A DNA stretch of 64,000 nucleotides from Patulibacter sp. SYSU D01012 (GTDB lineage: Bacteria > Actinomycetota > Thermoleophilia > Solirubrobacterales > Solirubrobacteraceae), in the NCBI RefSeq assembly GCF_017916475.1, contig NZ_JAFMTB010000002.1:1054001-1118000 (forward strand). Direction: 5' to 3'. The notes under the pieces are model-generated. The model was given only the letters and a program-made list of their open reading frames with translations. It did no database searches and was not told the origin of the DNA. The translations under genes were made by a program, and so were the position numbers. Shown here in pieces: positions 24,057 through 32,728 of this stretch; position 1 is the stretch's first letter; every line of letters begins with the position of its first letter.

Positions 24057-24887
24057 TCAGCCCGGCTCGTCGCCGGTGGCGACGGGCCGGTCGCGCTCGC
24101 GGCTGTACTGCGACCAGGACCCGGGGAACAGCCGTCCGCGGCCCAGCCCGGCGTGCTCCATCGCGAGCAGCGTGTGGCAGGCGGTGACGCCCGACCCGCA
24201 GCTCGAGACGACGTCCTCCTGCCCCGTCACGCCGACGGCGGCGAAGCGGGCGCGCAGCGCGTCGACCGGCAGCAGGCGGCCGTCGGGCCCCACGTTCTCG
24301 CGGCACGGCAGGCTGCGCGCGCCGGGGATGTGGCCGGGGCGCGGGTCGACCCCGTCGGCGGCGCCGCGGTAGCGGTCGGCGGGCCGGGCGTCCAGGACGA
24401 CGTTCCCGCGGTCGGCGGCGTCGTCGATCGTGGCGAGCAGGTCCTCGGGCCACGCCCGGGCGGTGAAGATCGCCGCGGCGATCGGCGGGACGGCGGTGTC
24501 GAGCGGTCCGTCGTGCGCGGCCAGCCCGCCGTCGAGCAGCGCGGCCTCGTGCCCGGTCGCGCGCAGCATCCAGACGAGCCGGGCGGCGATGACGCCGCCC
24601 GCGTCGTCGTAGGCGAGCACGACGTCGTCGTCGCCGATGCCGAGCGTGGCCATGCCGCGGGCGAACGTCGCCGGCTCGGGCAGCGGGTGGCGGCCGCCCC
24701 CGGTGTCCGGGTCGCCGGACAGCCAGGCGTCCAGGTCGACGAAGCGGGCGCCGGGCAGGTGCCCCTCCTCGTACGCGTCGCGGCCGGAGCGGCCGTCCAG
24801 GTACCAGCGCACGTCGGCGAGGACCACCTCGTCCGCGTGCGCCTGCCACCAGGCGTGGTCGACGACGGGCGGGGTGCTCGGGCTCAC
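24057..24887 (-). CDS. Sulfurtransferase (tandem rhodanese)
   Basis: A 276-residue two-domain rhodanese. The inactive N-terminal domain (VVDHAWWQAHADEVVLADVR, GHLPGARFVDLDAWLSG) is followed by a catalytic domain with the active-site loop CGSGVTACHT near residue 225, where the first Cys carries the persulfide. CGSGVT-type loops are typical of 3-mercaptopyruvate sulfurtransferases (CG[S/T]GVT), so that activity is likelier than thiosulfate cyanide transfer. Start chosen at GTG 24887, 7 nt after TAGCGT; a GTG at 24896 would overlap that -10. Confidence 0.9.
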   Translation of the reverse strand: MSPSTPPVVDHAWWQAHADEVVLADVRWYLDGRSGRDAYEEGHLPGARFVDLDAWLSGDPDTGGGRHPLPEPATFARGMATLGIGDDDVVLAYDDAGGVIAARLVWMLRATGHEAALLDGGLAAHDGPLDTAVPPIAAAIFTARAWPEDLLATIDDAADRGNVVLDARPADRYRGAADGVDPRPGHIPGARSLPCRENVGPDGRLLPVDALRARFAAVGVTGQEDVVSSCGSGVTACHTLLAMEHAGLGRGRLFPGSWSQYSRERDRPVATGDEPG

Positions 24888-24935
24888 GGCGTGCACGCTA
24901 CCCGGCGGCGGCGCGCCACGCCCCGGCCCGCGCTT

Positions 24936-24958
24936 CCGCCCCGAGACGCTCGGGGCGG
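24936..24958 (-). terminator. prs terminator hairpin (10-bp stem, ACG loop)
   Basis: CCGCCCCGAG - ACG - CTCGGGGCGG lies 19 bp after the prs stop codon, before the rhodanese gene, and should end the prs transcript. Confidence 0.75.
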
Positions 24959-24977
24959 GGCCCGGCCGTGCTCTCCC

Positions 24978-26003
24978 TCAGAACAGCTGGTTCTCGCCCT
25001 GGAAGACCTCGGAGACCGAGTCGTCCGTGAAGATCGAGCGGATCGAGTCGGTCAGGAGGGTCGAGCAGGAGATGACGTGCACGTTGTCCGGGGCGCCGGC
25101 GCGCAGGGGGATCGTGTCGGTGACGACGATCTGCTCGAACGGCGCGGCGGCGAGGTTCTCGAACGCCTTGCCGGAGAAGACGGGGTGCGTGGCGGCGGCG
25201 TAGACCTTCTTGGCGCCGGCGGCCTTGACGGCCTCGCCGGCGGCGCGGAGGGTGCCGGCCGTGTCGATGATGTCGTCGACGATGATCGCCGTCTTGCCCT
25301 TCACGTCGCCGATGACGTGGCCGATCTGGGCGACCTGCTGCTGCGGCCGCTCCTTGTCCAGGATCGCCAGGTCGGCGCCCATGCGGTCGGCGAACTTCTT
25401 GTTCAGCTTCACGCGGCCGGCGTCCGGCGCGACGACGACGAGGTCCTCGTCCAGGTCGAGGTCGGTGAAGTACTGCGTGAGCATCATCATCGCGGTCATG
25501 TGGTCGACCGGGATCTGGAAGAAGCCCTGGACCTGGCCGGCGTGCAGGTCCATCGTCAGGACGCGGTCGGCGCCGGCGGACTCGAGCATCCGGGCGACCA
25601 GGCGGGCCGAGATCGGCTCGCGCGGCGCGCTCTTCTTGTCCTGGCGGGAGTAGCCGTACCAGGGGGTGACGGCGATGACGCGGTGCGCGGACGCGCCGAC
25701 GGCGGCGTCGATCATCACGAGCAGCTCCATCAGCGCGTCGTTGGCGCTGATGCCCGTCTCGGGGTTGCCGCACGTCGGCTGGACGATGAAGACGTCGGCG
25801 CCGCGGATGGACTCCTCGAAGCGGCAGTAGACCTCGCCGTTCGAGAACGTCTTCAGGGTCACGGGGCCCGGGTCCACGTTCAGCTTGTCGCCGATGGCGT
25901 CGGCGAGGGCTGGGTTGGCGCGGCCGCTGAAGAGCATCAGCCGCTTGTCGTAGCCCAGCTGCAGGCTGGTCGACGCGTCGACGGAGGGCGAGATGGAGCT
26001 CAC
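24978..26003 (-). CDS. prs: Ribose-phosphate pyrophosphokinase
   Basis: A 341-residue enzyme making PRPP from ribose 5-phosphate and ATP. Motifs: RLMLFSGRANPALADAI, KTFSNGEVYCRFEESIRGAD, TPWYGYSRQDKKSAPREPIS, the Mg/ATP DLHAGQVQGFFQIPVDHM and the PRPP loop IIVDDIIDTAGTL. The product feeds purine, histidine and NAD synthesis, including the nucleotide flux to guaB above. The start is GTG 26003. A TACGCT -10 at 26071-26076 would give a ~65-nt leader. It lies directly downstream of glmU, as in many Gram-positive bacteria (glmU-prs). Confidence 0.97.
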   Translation of the reverse strand: MSSISPSVDASTSLQLGYDKRLMLFSGRANPALADAIGDKLNVDPGPVTLKTFSNGEVYCRFEESIRGADVFIVQPTCGNPETGISANDALMELLVMIDAAVGASAHRVIAVTPWYGYSRQDKKSAPREPISARLVARMLESAGADRVLTMDLHAGQVQGFFQIPVDHMTAMMMLTQYFTDLDLDEDLVVVAPDAGRVKLNKKFADRMGADLAILDKERPQQQVAQIGHVIGDVKGKTAIIVDDIIDTAGTLRAAGEAVKAAGAKKVYAAATHPVFSGKAFENLAAAPFEQIVVTDTIPLRAGAPDNVHVISCSTLLTDSIRSIFTDDSVSEVFQGENQLF

Positions 26004-26149
26004 GGTGAGACGGATCCCAGGACGAGGAGGCGAGGCCGCGGACCCGCCGCGAGGGCGGCCCGCTCCGCGGAGCGTACCCCGCGGCGGGGGCGGATGCGGC
26101 GGCGTCCGCGGCCCGCCGCTCCGCGGACGCCGCACACCGCGGGGCGGCG

Positions 26150-27556
26150 CTACCCGCGCTCGCGCGCCCGGGCGGCGGCCTGCTCGGCGTAGCCCTCGAG
26201 GTTCTTCTGCCGCTCGCGCGCGATGCCGAGCGCCCCGGCGGGGACGTCCTTCGTGATGACGCTGCCGGCGCCGGTGTAGGCGTCGTCGCCGACGGTGACG
26301 GGCGCGACGAGCGTGGTGTCGACGCTCGTGTGGACGTTCGCGCCGATCGTCGTGCGGTGCTTGCGGTAGCCGTCGTAGTTGGCGGTGATCGTCGCGGCGC
26401 CCAGGTTCGTCCCCGGGCCGACGTCGGCGTCGCCGATGTACGACAGGTGCGGCACCTTCGTGCCGGTGCCGATGTCGCTGTTCTTGATCTCGACGAAGGC
26501 GCCGGCCTTCGCGCCCTCGCGCAGCAGCGTGCCGGGCCGCAGGTAGGTGAAGGGGCCGATCGTCGCCCCGGCCTGCGCGGTCGCGCCGACGACGTGGGAG
26601 TGCAGGACGGTCGCCTCCTCCCCCACGGTCGCGTCGATCAGGGTGGTGTGCGGGCCGACGACGGCGCGCTCGCCGATCGTCGTGGTGCCGCGCAGCACGC
26701 AGCCCGGCTCGACGGTGACGTCGGGGGCGATCGCGACGCCGTCGTCGATGACGGTCGACGCCGGGTTGACGATCGTCACGCCGGCGCGCAGGTGCCGCTG
26801 GTGGATCCGGGCCTGCATCAGCTCGCGCACGACGGCGAGCTCGGCGCGGTCGTTGGCGCCCAGGACGATCTCGGGCGCGGGCGCGCGGTGGGCGCCGACG
26901 CGGTCGCCGTCGGCGCGCAGGATGCCGAGGACGTCGGGCAGGTACTTCTCGCCCTGTGCGTTGTCGCCCCCGACCCGCGGCAGCGCGGCGAGCAGCCGGT
27001 CGCCGGCGAAGCAGTAGACGCCCGCGTTGACCTCGCGGAGCAGCAGCTCCTCCTCGGTGGCGTCGCCGGCGACCTTCGTCTCGACGATCTTCACGACGGC
27101 GCCGTCGGCGTCGCGGACGACGCGGCCGAGCTGGCCCGGGTCGTCGAGCTCCGCGGACAGGACGGTGGCGGCGTTGCCCTCGGCGGCGTGCGTGGCGAGC
27201 AGCGCGGTGACGACCTCGCCCGTGACGAGCGGCGCGTCGCCCGTGAGCACGACGACGGGGCGCTCCGGGTCGATCAGCTCGGCGGCCGCGATGACGGCTC
27301 CGGCGGTGCCGTCCCCGTGGCGGCCCGCGTGCTGCTCGACGCTCTCGACCCCCGCCGGCAGGTGGCCCTCGAGGACCCGCGCGGGCTGGTCGACGACCAC
27401 GGTGCGGTGGGCCCCGGCGGTGCGGGCCGCCTCGAGCACCCAGCCGATGAGCGGGCGGCCGCAGAGGTCGTGCAGGACCTTCGGCGTCGCCGAGCGCATG
27501 CGGGTGCCGCGGCCGGCGGCGAGGACGATGACGGTCGGTGCGGGCGGGCTGGGCAC
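26150..27556 (-). CDS. glmU: Bifunctional UDP-GlcNAc pyrophosphorylase / GlcN-1-P acetyltransferase
   Basis: A 468-residue enzyme catalysing the last two steps to UDP-GlcNAc for peptidoglycan. The N-terminal uridyltransferase has VIVLAAGRGTRMRSATPKVL and GDAPLVTGEVV. From about residue 255 the left-handed beta-helix hexapeptide repeats give the acetyltransferase (VTVEPGCVLRGTTTIGERAV, GAFVEIKNSDIGTGTKVPHL, SYIGDADVGPGTNLGAATIT). The GTG start is 7 nt after TAGGCT (27564-27569), pointing to a leaderless mRNA. Confidence 0.97.
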   Translation of the reverse strand: MPSPPAPTVIVLAAGRGTRMRSATPKVLHDLCGRPLIGWVLEAARTAGAHRTVVVDQPARVLEGHLPAGVESVEQHAGRHGDGTAGAVIAAAELIDPERPVVVLTGDAPLVTGEVVTALLATHAAEGNAATVLSAELDDPGQLGRVVRDADGAVVKIVETKVAGDATEEELLLREVNAGVYCFAGDRLLAALPRVGGDNAQGEKYLPDVLGILRADGDRVGAHRAPAPEIVLGANDRAELAVVRELMQARIHQRHLRAGVTIVNPASTVIDDGVAIAPDVTVEPGCVLRGTTTIGERAVVGPHTTLIDATVGEEATVLHSHVVGATAQAGATIGPFTYLRPGTLLREGAKAGAFVEIKNSDIGTGTKVPHLSYIGDADVGPGTNLGAATITANYDGYRKHRTTIGANVHTSVDTTLVAPVTVGDDAYTGAGSVITKDVPAGALGIARERQKNLEGYAEQAAARARERG

Positions 27557-27626
27557 GCCCCCGAGCCTACGTCAGGCGGCGTCGCCGGGCGGTCCGTCGC
27601 GGCGGACCGCGGCCCGGCTGCCCGGA

Positions 27627-27698
27627 CTGGGGAGCAAGGATTCGAACCTTGACCTCACGGCTCCAAAGGCCGGCGTGCTGCCGTTACACCACTCCCCA
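27627..27698 (-). tRNA. tRNA-Gln (anticodon UUG)
   Basis: A full cloverleaf on the minus strand: acceptor TGGGGAG / CTCCCCA, anticodon arm CCGGC-CTTTGGA-GCCG(T) with UUG at the centre, and T-arm AAGG-TTCGAAT-CCTT. The 3' CCA is not encoded (the genome reads GTCC after the acceptor). It lies between glmU and the phosphorylase gene. Confidence 0.95.
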
Positions 27699-27793
27699 CC
27701 GCGGCGGGAACCAAGGATGGCGGAACGGCCCGCGGATCGCGTCCCCGTCCGCGATGCCCCGTCGCGAGGGGCGTTCGCGCCGATGGGCGGCGC

Positions 27794-28585
27794 TCAGTCC
27801 CAGGTGAGGTTGGTCCCGACCGGCTGGGGGTCCGCGGCCGCGGCGCGCGGGATCGCCTCGGTCAGCACCGCCGCGAAGTCCGTGGTGGAGCGGGCGATCA
27901 GGTCCATGAGGGTCTGCACCGGCGTCGCCTCGTCGCGGACGCCGTTGGCGTAGTCCGTCTGGAAGCCGATGAGCGCGTAGGGGATGCCGGCCTCGGCGAA
28001 GAGCACCGTCTCGGGGCCAGCGGTCTGGCTGACGGCGGTGACGCCGACGGCGCGCAGGGAGCGGATCTCGGCCTTCGTGTTGAAGCGGGGGCCGTCGACG
28101 TGGCCGTAGCAGCCGCCGTCGCGCGCCTCCAGGCCGGCGGCGCGCGCGGCCTCGAGCAGGGCGGTGCGCAGCGCGGGGCTGAACGGGTCCTCGAACACCC
28201 AGTGCCCGCGGCCGGGCGCGCCGGGCTCGTCGTGCAGGGTGCACAGGCTGCCGTCGCCCAGGCGGTTGGCGAGGAAGTGCAGGTCGTCGAAGACCACGAG
28301 CGAGCCGAGCGCGGCGTCGGGGTCGCACGTGCCGCAGACGGTGACGGCGAGGACGGCGTCGACGCCGAGCTCGCGGAAGGCCAGGACGTTGGCGCGGTGG
28401 GTGACCTGGTGGGAGACGAGCTCGTGGCCGTCGCGGTGGCGGGCCAGGTGGACGACCTCGACGTCGCCGACGCGGCCGACGGTCACGGGGACGGCGCCCT
28501 CGCGGGTCTCGACGCTGCGCGCCTCGCCGGCCTCCAGCCCCGGCAGCCGGTAGGTGCCCGAGCCCGTCACGATCCCGATCCGCAT
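27794..28585 (-). CDS. Purine nucleoside / S-methyl-5'-thioadenosine phosphorylase family
   Basis: A 263-residue PNP/MTAP-family enzyme that phosphorolyses a purine nucleoside to base plus (methylthio)ribose 1-phosphate. Visible signatures: RIGIVTGSGTYRLPGLEAGE, VHLARHRDGHELVSHQVTHR (H-x(4)-HxxxHR-like), DLHFLANRLGDGS, VDGPRFNTKAEIRSL and SQTAGPETVLFAEAGIPYAL (the family usually has GM[ST]xxPE). Substrate choice between 5'-methylthioadenosine and 6-oxopurine nucleosides cannot be settled, though many such genes are named mtnP. TAGCAT is 8 nt upstream of the ATG. Confidence 0.88.
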   Translation of the reverse strand: MRIGIVTGSGTYRLPGLEAGEARSVETREGAVPVTVGRVGDVEVVHLARHRDGHELVSHQVTHRANVLAFRELGVDAVLAVTVCGTCDPDAALGSLVVFDDLHFLANRLGDGSLCTLHDEPGAPGRGHWVFEDPFSPALRTALLEAARAAGLEARDGGCYGHVDGPRFNTKAEIRSLRAVGVTAVSQTAGPETVLFAEAGIPYALIGFQTDYANGVRDEATPVQTLMDLIARSTTDFAAVLTEAIPRAAAADPQPVGTNLTWD

Positions 28586-28718
28586 GGCGGGCGATGCTAC
28601 GGGGTCGCGTGGAGCGGCCCGCGAGCGCCCCGACGGGCGCCGACGGCGGCGGTCCGGGCGGACGGGCGCGGCCGGCGGCGCTGCGGGGCCTCCGGCCCGG
28701 TGACGGGCGGCGTCCGGC

Positions 28719-29951
28719 TCAGCGGCGCCGCTGGCCGCCGCCGCGCCGAGGCCGCGCCTCGCGCTCGAGCGCCGGGGCGTCGTGCTGCCCCAGGCCCAGG
28801 ACGCGCATCGCCTTCAGCCCCAGGCTGAGGCGCTCCCGGCCGTCGCTCGAGGTGACGTCGAGCCCGCACAGCTCGCGCACCCGCTCCAGGCGGTAGCGGA
28901 CGGTGTGGCGGTGGGTGAAGAGCCGCTGGGCGGCGGCGGCGACGGAGCCGTCGGCGTCCAGGTACGCCGTCACGGTGCCGACCAGATCGGTCTCGTACTG
29001 CGCGTCGTACGCGGCCAGCGGCTCGATCGTCTCGGCGTAGAACCGGCGCAGCTCGTCGGGGTTCTCGCTCATCGCCGAGAGCAGCAGGCGGTACGCGCCG
29101 GTCTCCTCGAACCCGAGGACCGCGACCTCGGGGTCGCCCTCGCCGACGTTGCACGCCAGGAGGGCCTCCTGGACCGCCCGCGGCAGGTCGCCGGGCTGCT
29201 CGGTCGGTCGGCCGTGGCCGACGGAGACGCCGTGGCCGGGCAGCACGCCGTCGAGCTCCTGCTGCGCCGCCTGCGCGGCGCGGGGGACCGCGTCCTCGCC
29301 GGCGGCCGGGACGATCGCCACGATCTCGCACGCCGGGGCGCCGGAGCGGCTGACGGCGCCGACGAGCGACGCCGAGCTGACGGCGCGCGCGCCGCGCTCC
29401 ACGGCCGCGAGGGCCCGGGCGCGCCAGCCCTCGTCGCCGGCGACGTGCGGGTGCACGCGCACGACGAGCGCGCCCGTGGCCTCGGTCAGGTCCAGGCCCA
29501 GCTCGCCGCCGCGCTCGACGATCGCCTGCGCGTCGGCGAACTCGCCGGCGAGCAGGTCGGCGCAGAACGTCGCGGCCTCCTCCTGGCTGGCGCGGGCGGG
29601 GGCGCGCACGCGCTCCACCTCGAGCGCCAGGACGGTGACCACGAGCGCCAGGACCCCGGGGTCGGGCTCGCCGCGGTGCTGAACGACGACGCTGCCGGCG
29701 GCCTCGCCCGCGACGGTGAGGGGCAGCGCCTCGAGCTCGCCGCGCATGGCGAGCAGCCGGCGCTCCTCGTCGCGCGAGCGTGCGGCGACGGCCAGGACGG
29801 CCCCGCCGCGGTCCGCGACGACCAGGCCGGCGTCGAGCGCGCGGGCCACGGCGCGGGCGAGCGCCGGGAGCCCGGAGCCGGCGGCCACGGCCTCCGCGAC
29901 GGCGTCGAGCGGTCCCGCGTCACTGACCGTCGGCGTATCGGGCGGATGCAC
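28719..29951 (-). CDS. PucR/CdaR-family transcriptional regulator
   Basis: A 410-residue regulator. The N-terminal ~130 residues look like a GAF/PAS-type sensor (DAGLVVADRGGAVLAVAARS). The middle GGDEF-related domain spans ~130-290 (GALVVRVHPHVAGDE, GVSVGHGRPTEQPGDLPRAV). The C-terminal PucR helix-turn-helix is clear (YDAQYETDLVGTVTAYLDAD, AQRLFTHRHTVRYRLERVRE). An Arg-rich tail ends it. PucR-type proteins usually control purine, sugar-diacid or proline catabolism; here the neighbour is a purine/MTA phosphorylase 133 bp downstream in the same direction, a plausible target. GTG start 6 nt after TACGAT. Confidence 0.9.
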   Translation of the reverse strand: MHPPDTPTVSDAGPLDAVAEAVAAGSGLPALARAVARALDAGLVVADRGGAVLAVAARSRDEERRLLAMRGELEALPLTVAGEAAGSVVVQHRGEPDPGVLALVVTVLALEVERVRAPARASQEEAATFCADLLAGEFADAQAIVERGGELGLDLTEATGALVVRVHPHVAGDEGWRARALAAVERGARAVSSASLVGAVSRSGAPACEIVAIVPAAGEDAVPRAAQAAQQELDGVLPGHGVSVGHGRPTEQPGDLPRAVQEALLACNVGEGDPEVAVLGFEETGAYRLLLSAMSENPDELRRFYAETIEPLAAYDAQYETDLVGTVTAYLDADGSVAAAAQRLFTHRHTVRYRLERVRELCGLDVTSSDGRERLSLGLKAMRVLGLGQHDAPALEREARPRRGGGQRRR

Positions 29952-30003
29952 GGCGCCATCGTATCGTCAGGGCCCCGGGGCCCCGCCCCGGACGGACGCC
30001 CGG

Positions 30004-30219
30004 CTAGCTCAGGAAGCGGTCGACGACGCTCAGGCCGGCGTACACGCCGCCCATCGCGAAGGCCCCCACGACCACGAGCGCCAGCACGGTCGCGGCGACC
30101 CGCTGGTACCACGTGGCGTACATCCGCACCACCGGCACGAACACGAGCGCGACGACCGCGACGAGGGCCAGGACGCCGCAGACGCCGCCGACGACGTACG
30201 TGAGGGTGTGCCCGCTCAT
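30004..30219 (-). CDS. Small two-helix membrane protein
   Basis: A 71-residue protein whose ATG overlaps the TGA of the DedA-fusion gene by 4 bp. Two hydrophobic segments (LTYVVGGVCGVLALVAVVAL and VAATVLALVVVGAFAMGGVY) are separated by a short basic-aromatic loop (RMYATWYQR). It is the last gene of the metG operon. Function unknown. Confidence 0.78.
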   Translation of the reverse strand: MSGHTLTYVVGGVCGVLALVAVVALVFVPVVRMYATWYQRVAATVLALVVVGAFAMGGVYAGLSVVDRFLS

Positions 30220-31805
30220 CCGGCCGCAGTCTGACGGATGTGTCCGACGATCATCGCCACGATGCCGACCGCGGAGAGCACGGCGGCGGCCAGCCCGGCG
30301 CCAGCGAGGACGTCGGACAGGTAGGCGGTGCGCAGCACGAGCGGCGCGCCCCCGATCAGGGTCGCGAGGATCGCGGCCAGCCCGGTCAGGCCGATGCGCC
30401 CGGGGATCCGGCCCAGGGTGGGGCTGACCGCCACGGCGATCGCCACCCACACGGCGGCGGCGGCGCCGACGGTCGACGGGAACGTCGTGGACGTGACGAC
30501 GTCGACCGCGGACGCCGGGGCCGCGCGGTCCTCGCCGCTGCGGACCAGCGCCGTGACCAGGAACGTCAGGCCGCTCGCCGCGACGAGCGCCACGGCCGTG
30601 CCGACGCGGCCGCGCCCGGCGAGGAACCCCGCCGCCACGAGCACCAGCCCCCCGACCAGGTACCAGGACCCGAGGGTCGTGCCGATGTGCGCGAGCGACT
30701 CTGCCGGCCCCCACGCCAGGTCCTGCGCCCAGCGCAGCGTGCTGCGGTCCGCGAGCGTCGAGGCCGAGTGGTCCAGGTGCGCCTCGAGCGCGAAGAACCC
30801 GAACGCGCCGACCGCCAGGACGGCGAGCAGCGTCGTGACCTCGAGGCCCAGGCCCCCCGGCGTGATGCGGCGCCAGGCGAAGCCCGCCGGACCGGAGATC
30901 GGCCGCCACACCGCCAGGGCGACGCGGCCCGCGCGGGTCTCGCCGGCCCGCCGCAGCCAGTCGCGCGCCTGCTCGCGGTGCTCCTCCTCGCCGAGCCAGT
31001 GGACCGCGGCGATGATCCCGACCACGACGGCGACGACGATCCCGAACGCCAGGGCGCCCTGCTTGACCCACGACAGCAGGCGGTCGAGGCTCTGCCAGAA
31101 GACGTAGCCGAGGGTGACGAACAGCGCCGACCACAGCCCGCTGCCGATCACCGCGTACGGCACGAACCGCCGCCAGCCGACGCCGCTCGACCCCAGGACG
31201 AAGGGCGCCACGGCGCGGACGAAGCCGATGAAGCGCCCGATGACGATCGCCTTGCCGCCGTGCTTCTCGAGGAACCGCTCGACGTGCTCGAGGCGGTCGG
31301 GCGTGATCTTCACCTTCGACCCGTGCCGGACGAGGAAGGAGCGGCCGAGCCGGCGGCCCAGCCAGAAGCTCGCGAGGTCGCCGCAGAACGCGGCGGCCCA
31401 GACGGTGGCCAGCAGCGTGCCGTAGGCCAGCGTGCCCTCGCCGGCCAGCACGCCGCCCAGGATCACGAACGTCTCGCCGGGCGCGACGAGGCCGACGAAC
31501 GCCCCCGTCTCGAGGAACGCGAGCACGCCGACGATGACGTACGCCCAGTTGCCGAGCGTGTCGCCGACCCGGCCGATCCACTCCTGCAGCGGCAGGTCCT
31601 CGATGGAGGGGATGTGCACGATGCCCGCGCCGACGAGGACGCCGACGAGCACCGCGACGGCGGCGAGCGGGAGCAGCCAGCCGGGGCGGTGGCCCCGACG
31701 GCGGGCGACGAGCACCACCGCGGGCGCGAGCACCACGAGCGCGAGCCACGCGGGCTTCGTCTCGGCGAGCGGGAGGGCCGTCAGGCCGAGCGACGTGTCG
31801 GTCAT
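30216..31805 (-). CDS. DedA (SNARE-associated) protein fused to a degenerate PAP2 domain
   Basis: A 529-residue membrane protein. After one or two N-terminal helices, residues ~75-240 are a DedA domain: FVGLVAPGETFVILGGVLAG, FWLGRRLGR, FLEKHGGKAIVIGRFIGFVR. DedA proteins include flippases of undecaprenyl phosphate. The C-terminal half has PAP2-like spacing (LVRSGEDRAAP, then FPSTVGA, then AYLSDVLAGAG) but the PSGH histidine and the second catalytic histidine are missing, so lipid phosphatase activity is unlikely. Fusions of DedA with an active PAP2 occur elsewhere; this one looks as if it kept only the scaffold. Translationally coupled to ispE. Confidence 0.85.
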   Translation of the reverse strand: MTDTSLGLTALPLAETKPAWLALVVLAPAVVLVARRRGHRPGWLLPLAAVAVLVGVLVGAGIVHIPSIEDLPLQEWIGRVGDTLGNWAYVIVGVLAFLETGAFVGLVAPGETFVILGGVLAGEGTLAYGTLLATVWAAAFCGDLASFWLGRRLGRSFLVRHGSKVKITPDRLEHVERFLEKHGGKAIVIGRFIGFVRAVAPFVLGSSGVGWRRFVPYAVIGSGLWSALFVTLGYVFWQSLDRLLSWVKQGALAFGIVVAVVVGIIAAVHWLGEEEHREQARDWLRRAGETRAGRVALAVWRPISGPAGFAWRRITPGGLGLEVTTLLAVLAVGAFGFFALEAHLDHSASTLADRSTLRWAQDLAWGPAESLAHIGTTLGSWYLVGGLVLVAAGFLAGRGRVGTAVALVAASGLTFLVTALVRSGEDRAAPASAVDVVTSTTFPSTVGAAAAVWVAIAVAVSPTLGRIPGRIGLTGLAAILATLIGGAPLVLRTAYLSDVLAGAGLAAAVLSAVGIVAMIVGHIRQTAAG

Positions 31806-32728
31806 GCCGGCACCGCGGGGATCGTAGCGACGGGAGCGCCGCGGGTCGGGAGCGCCACGACCGCCCGCACGCCGTGCGCGCCCAGGTCGTCCGCGACCGC
31901 GGCGGCGGCGGCCTCGTCCGCGAACCACCCGGCGACGGTCGGGCCCGACCCGCACACGGTGGCGGGCGCGGCGCCCGCGGCCCGCAGCAGCGTCAGGTGG
32001 TCGCCCACGACGGGCGCCAGGTCCACCGCGGCGTCGGCCAGGTCGTTCGCCGCCAGGTCGTCGGGGATCCGCGGGCCGGCCGGGTCGCCGAGGGCGGCGC
32101 GCAGGCGGCCGAGGGCGGCGGCGATCTCGTCGGCGGCGCGCGGGGGTCGCAGCTCGTCGGCCCGGCGGAACACGGCGGGGGTCGACAGGCCGACGGGCGC
32201 CGGCACGACGACGAGCCCGCCGGGCAGCACGCCGTCGATCCGCTCGAGCGCCTCCCCCGCGCCGGCGGCGAGCGCGAGCCCGGGCTCGAGGCCGTGCGGG
32301 ACGTCCGCGCCCAGCGCGGTCGCCAGGCGCTGGAGCAGGGCGGGGTCGTCGACCCCGGCGGCGTGCGCGGCGAGGCGCAGCGTGGCGCTCGCGTCGGCCG
32401 ATCCGCCCGCCATGCCCGCGGCGACCGGGATCCGCTTCTCGATCCGCACGGTCAGCGGCGGCGCGTCCCAGCCCGTGGCCGCCCGGAACGCGACGAGCGC
32501 GTCGAGCGCCAGGTTGGGGCCCGTCACTCCGGGGCACGCGACGGCGTCGCCGCCCTGACCGGGCGGCGCGGGGACGAGCGCGACGTCGTCCGCCAGCGTC
32601 AGGGACTGCATGACGGACGCGAGCTCGTGACGGCCGTCGTGCGGGCGGACCGGGCCGACGAGCAGCGTCGCGTTGATCTTCGCCGGCGCCAGGGTGCGGA
32701 CCCCGCGCCAGTCCGGCGGCAGGCTCAC
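31802..32728 (-). CDS. ispE: 4-diphosphocytidyl-2-C-methyl-D-erythritol kinase
   Basis: A 308-residue GHMP kinase of the MEP isoprenoid pathway. Motif 1 APAKINATLLVG, the ATP loop PVAAGMAGGSADASATL near residues 100-117 (family PxxxGLGGGSSDAA), and the C-terminal VCGSGPTVAGWF are all present. GTG 32728 overlaps the rsmA stop (GTGA). The pairing rsmA-ispE is widespread, and isoprenoid output fits the undecaprenyl-phosphate-related DedA gene next in the operon. Confidence 0.95.
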   Translation of the reverse strand: MSLPPDWRGVRTLAPAKINATLLVGPVRPHDGRHELASVMQSLTLADDVALVPAPPGQGGDAVACPGVTGPNLALDALVAFRAATGWDAPPLTVRIEKRIPVAAGMAGGSADASATLRLAAHAAGVDDPALLQRLATALGADVPHGLEPGLALAAGAGEALERIDGVLPGGLVVVPAPVGLSTPAVFRRADELRPPRAADEIAAALGRLRAALGDPAGPRIPDDLAANDLADAAVDLAPVVGDHLTLLRAAGAAPATVCGSGPTVAGWFADEAAAAAVADDLGAHGVRAVVALPTRGAPVATIPAVPA

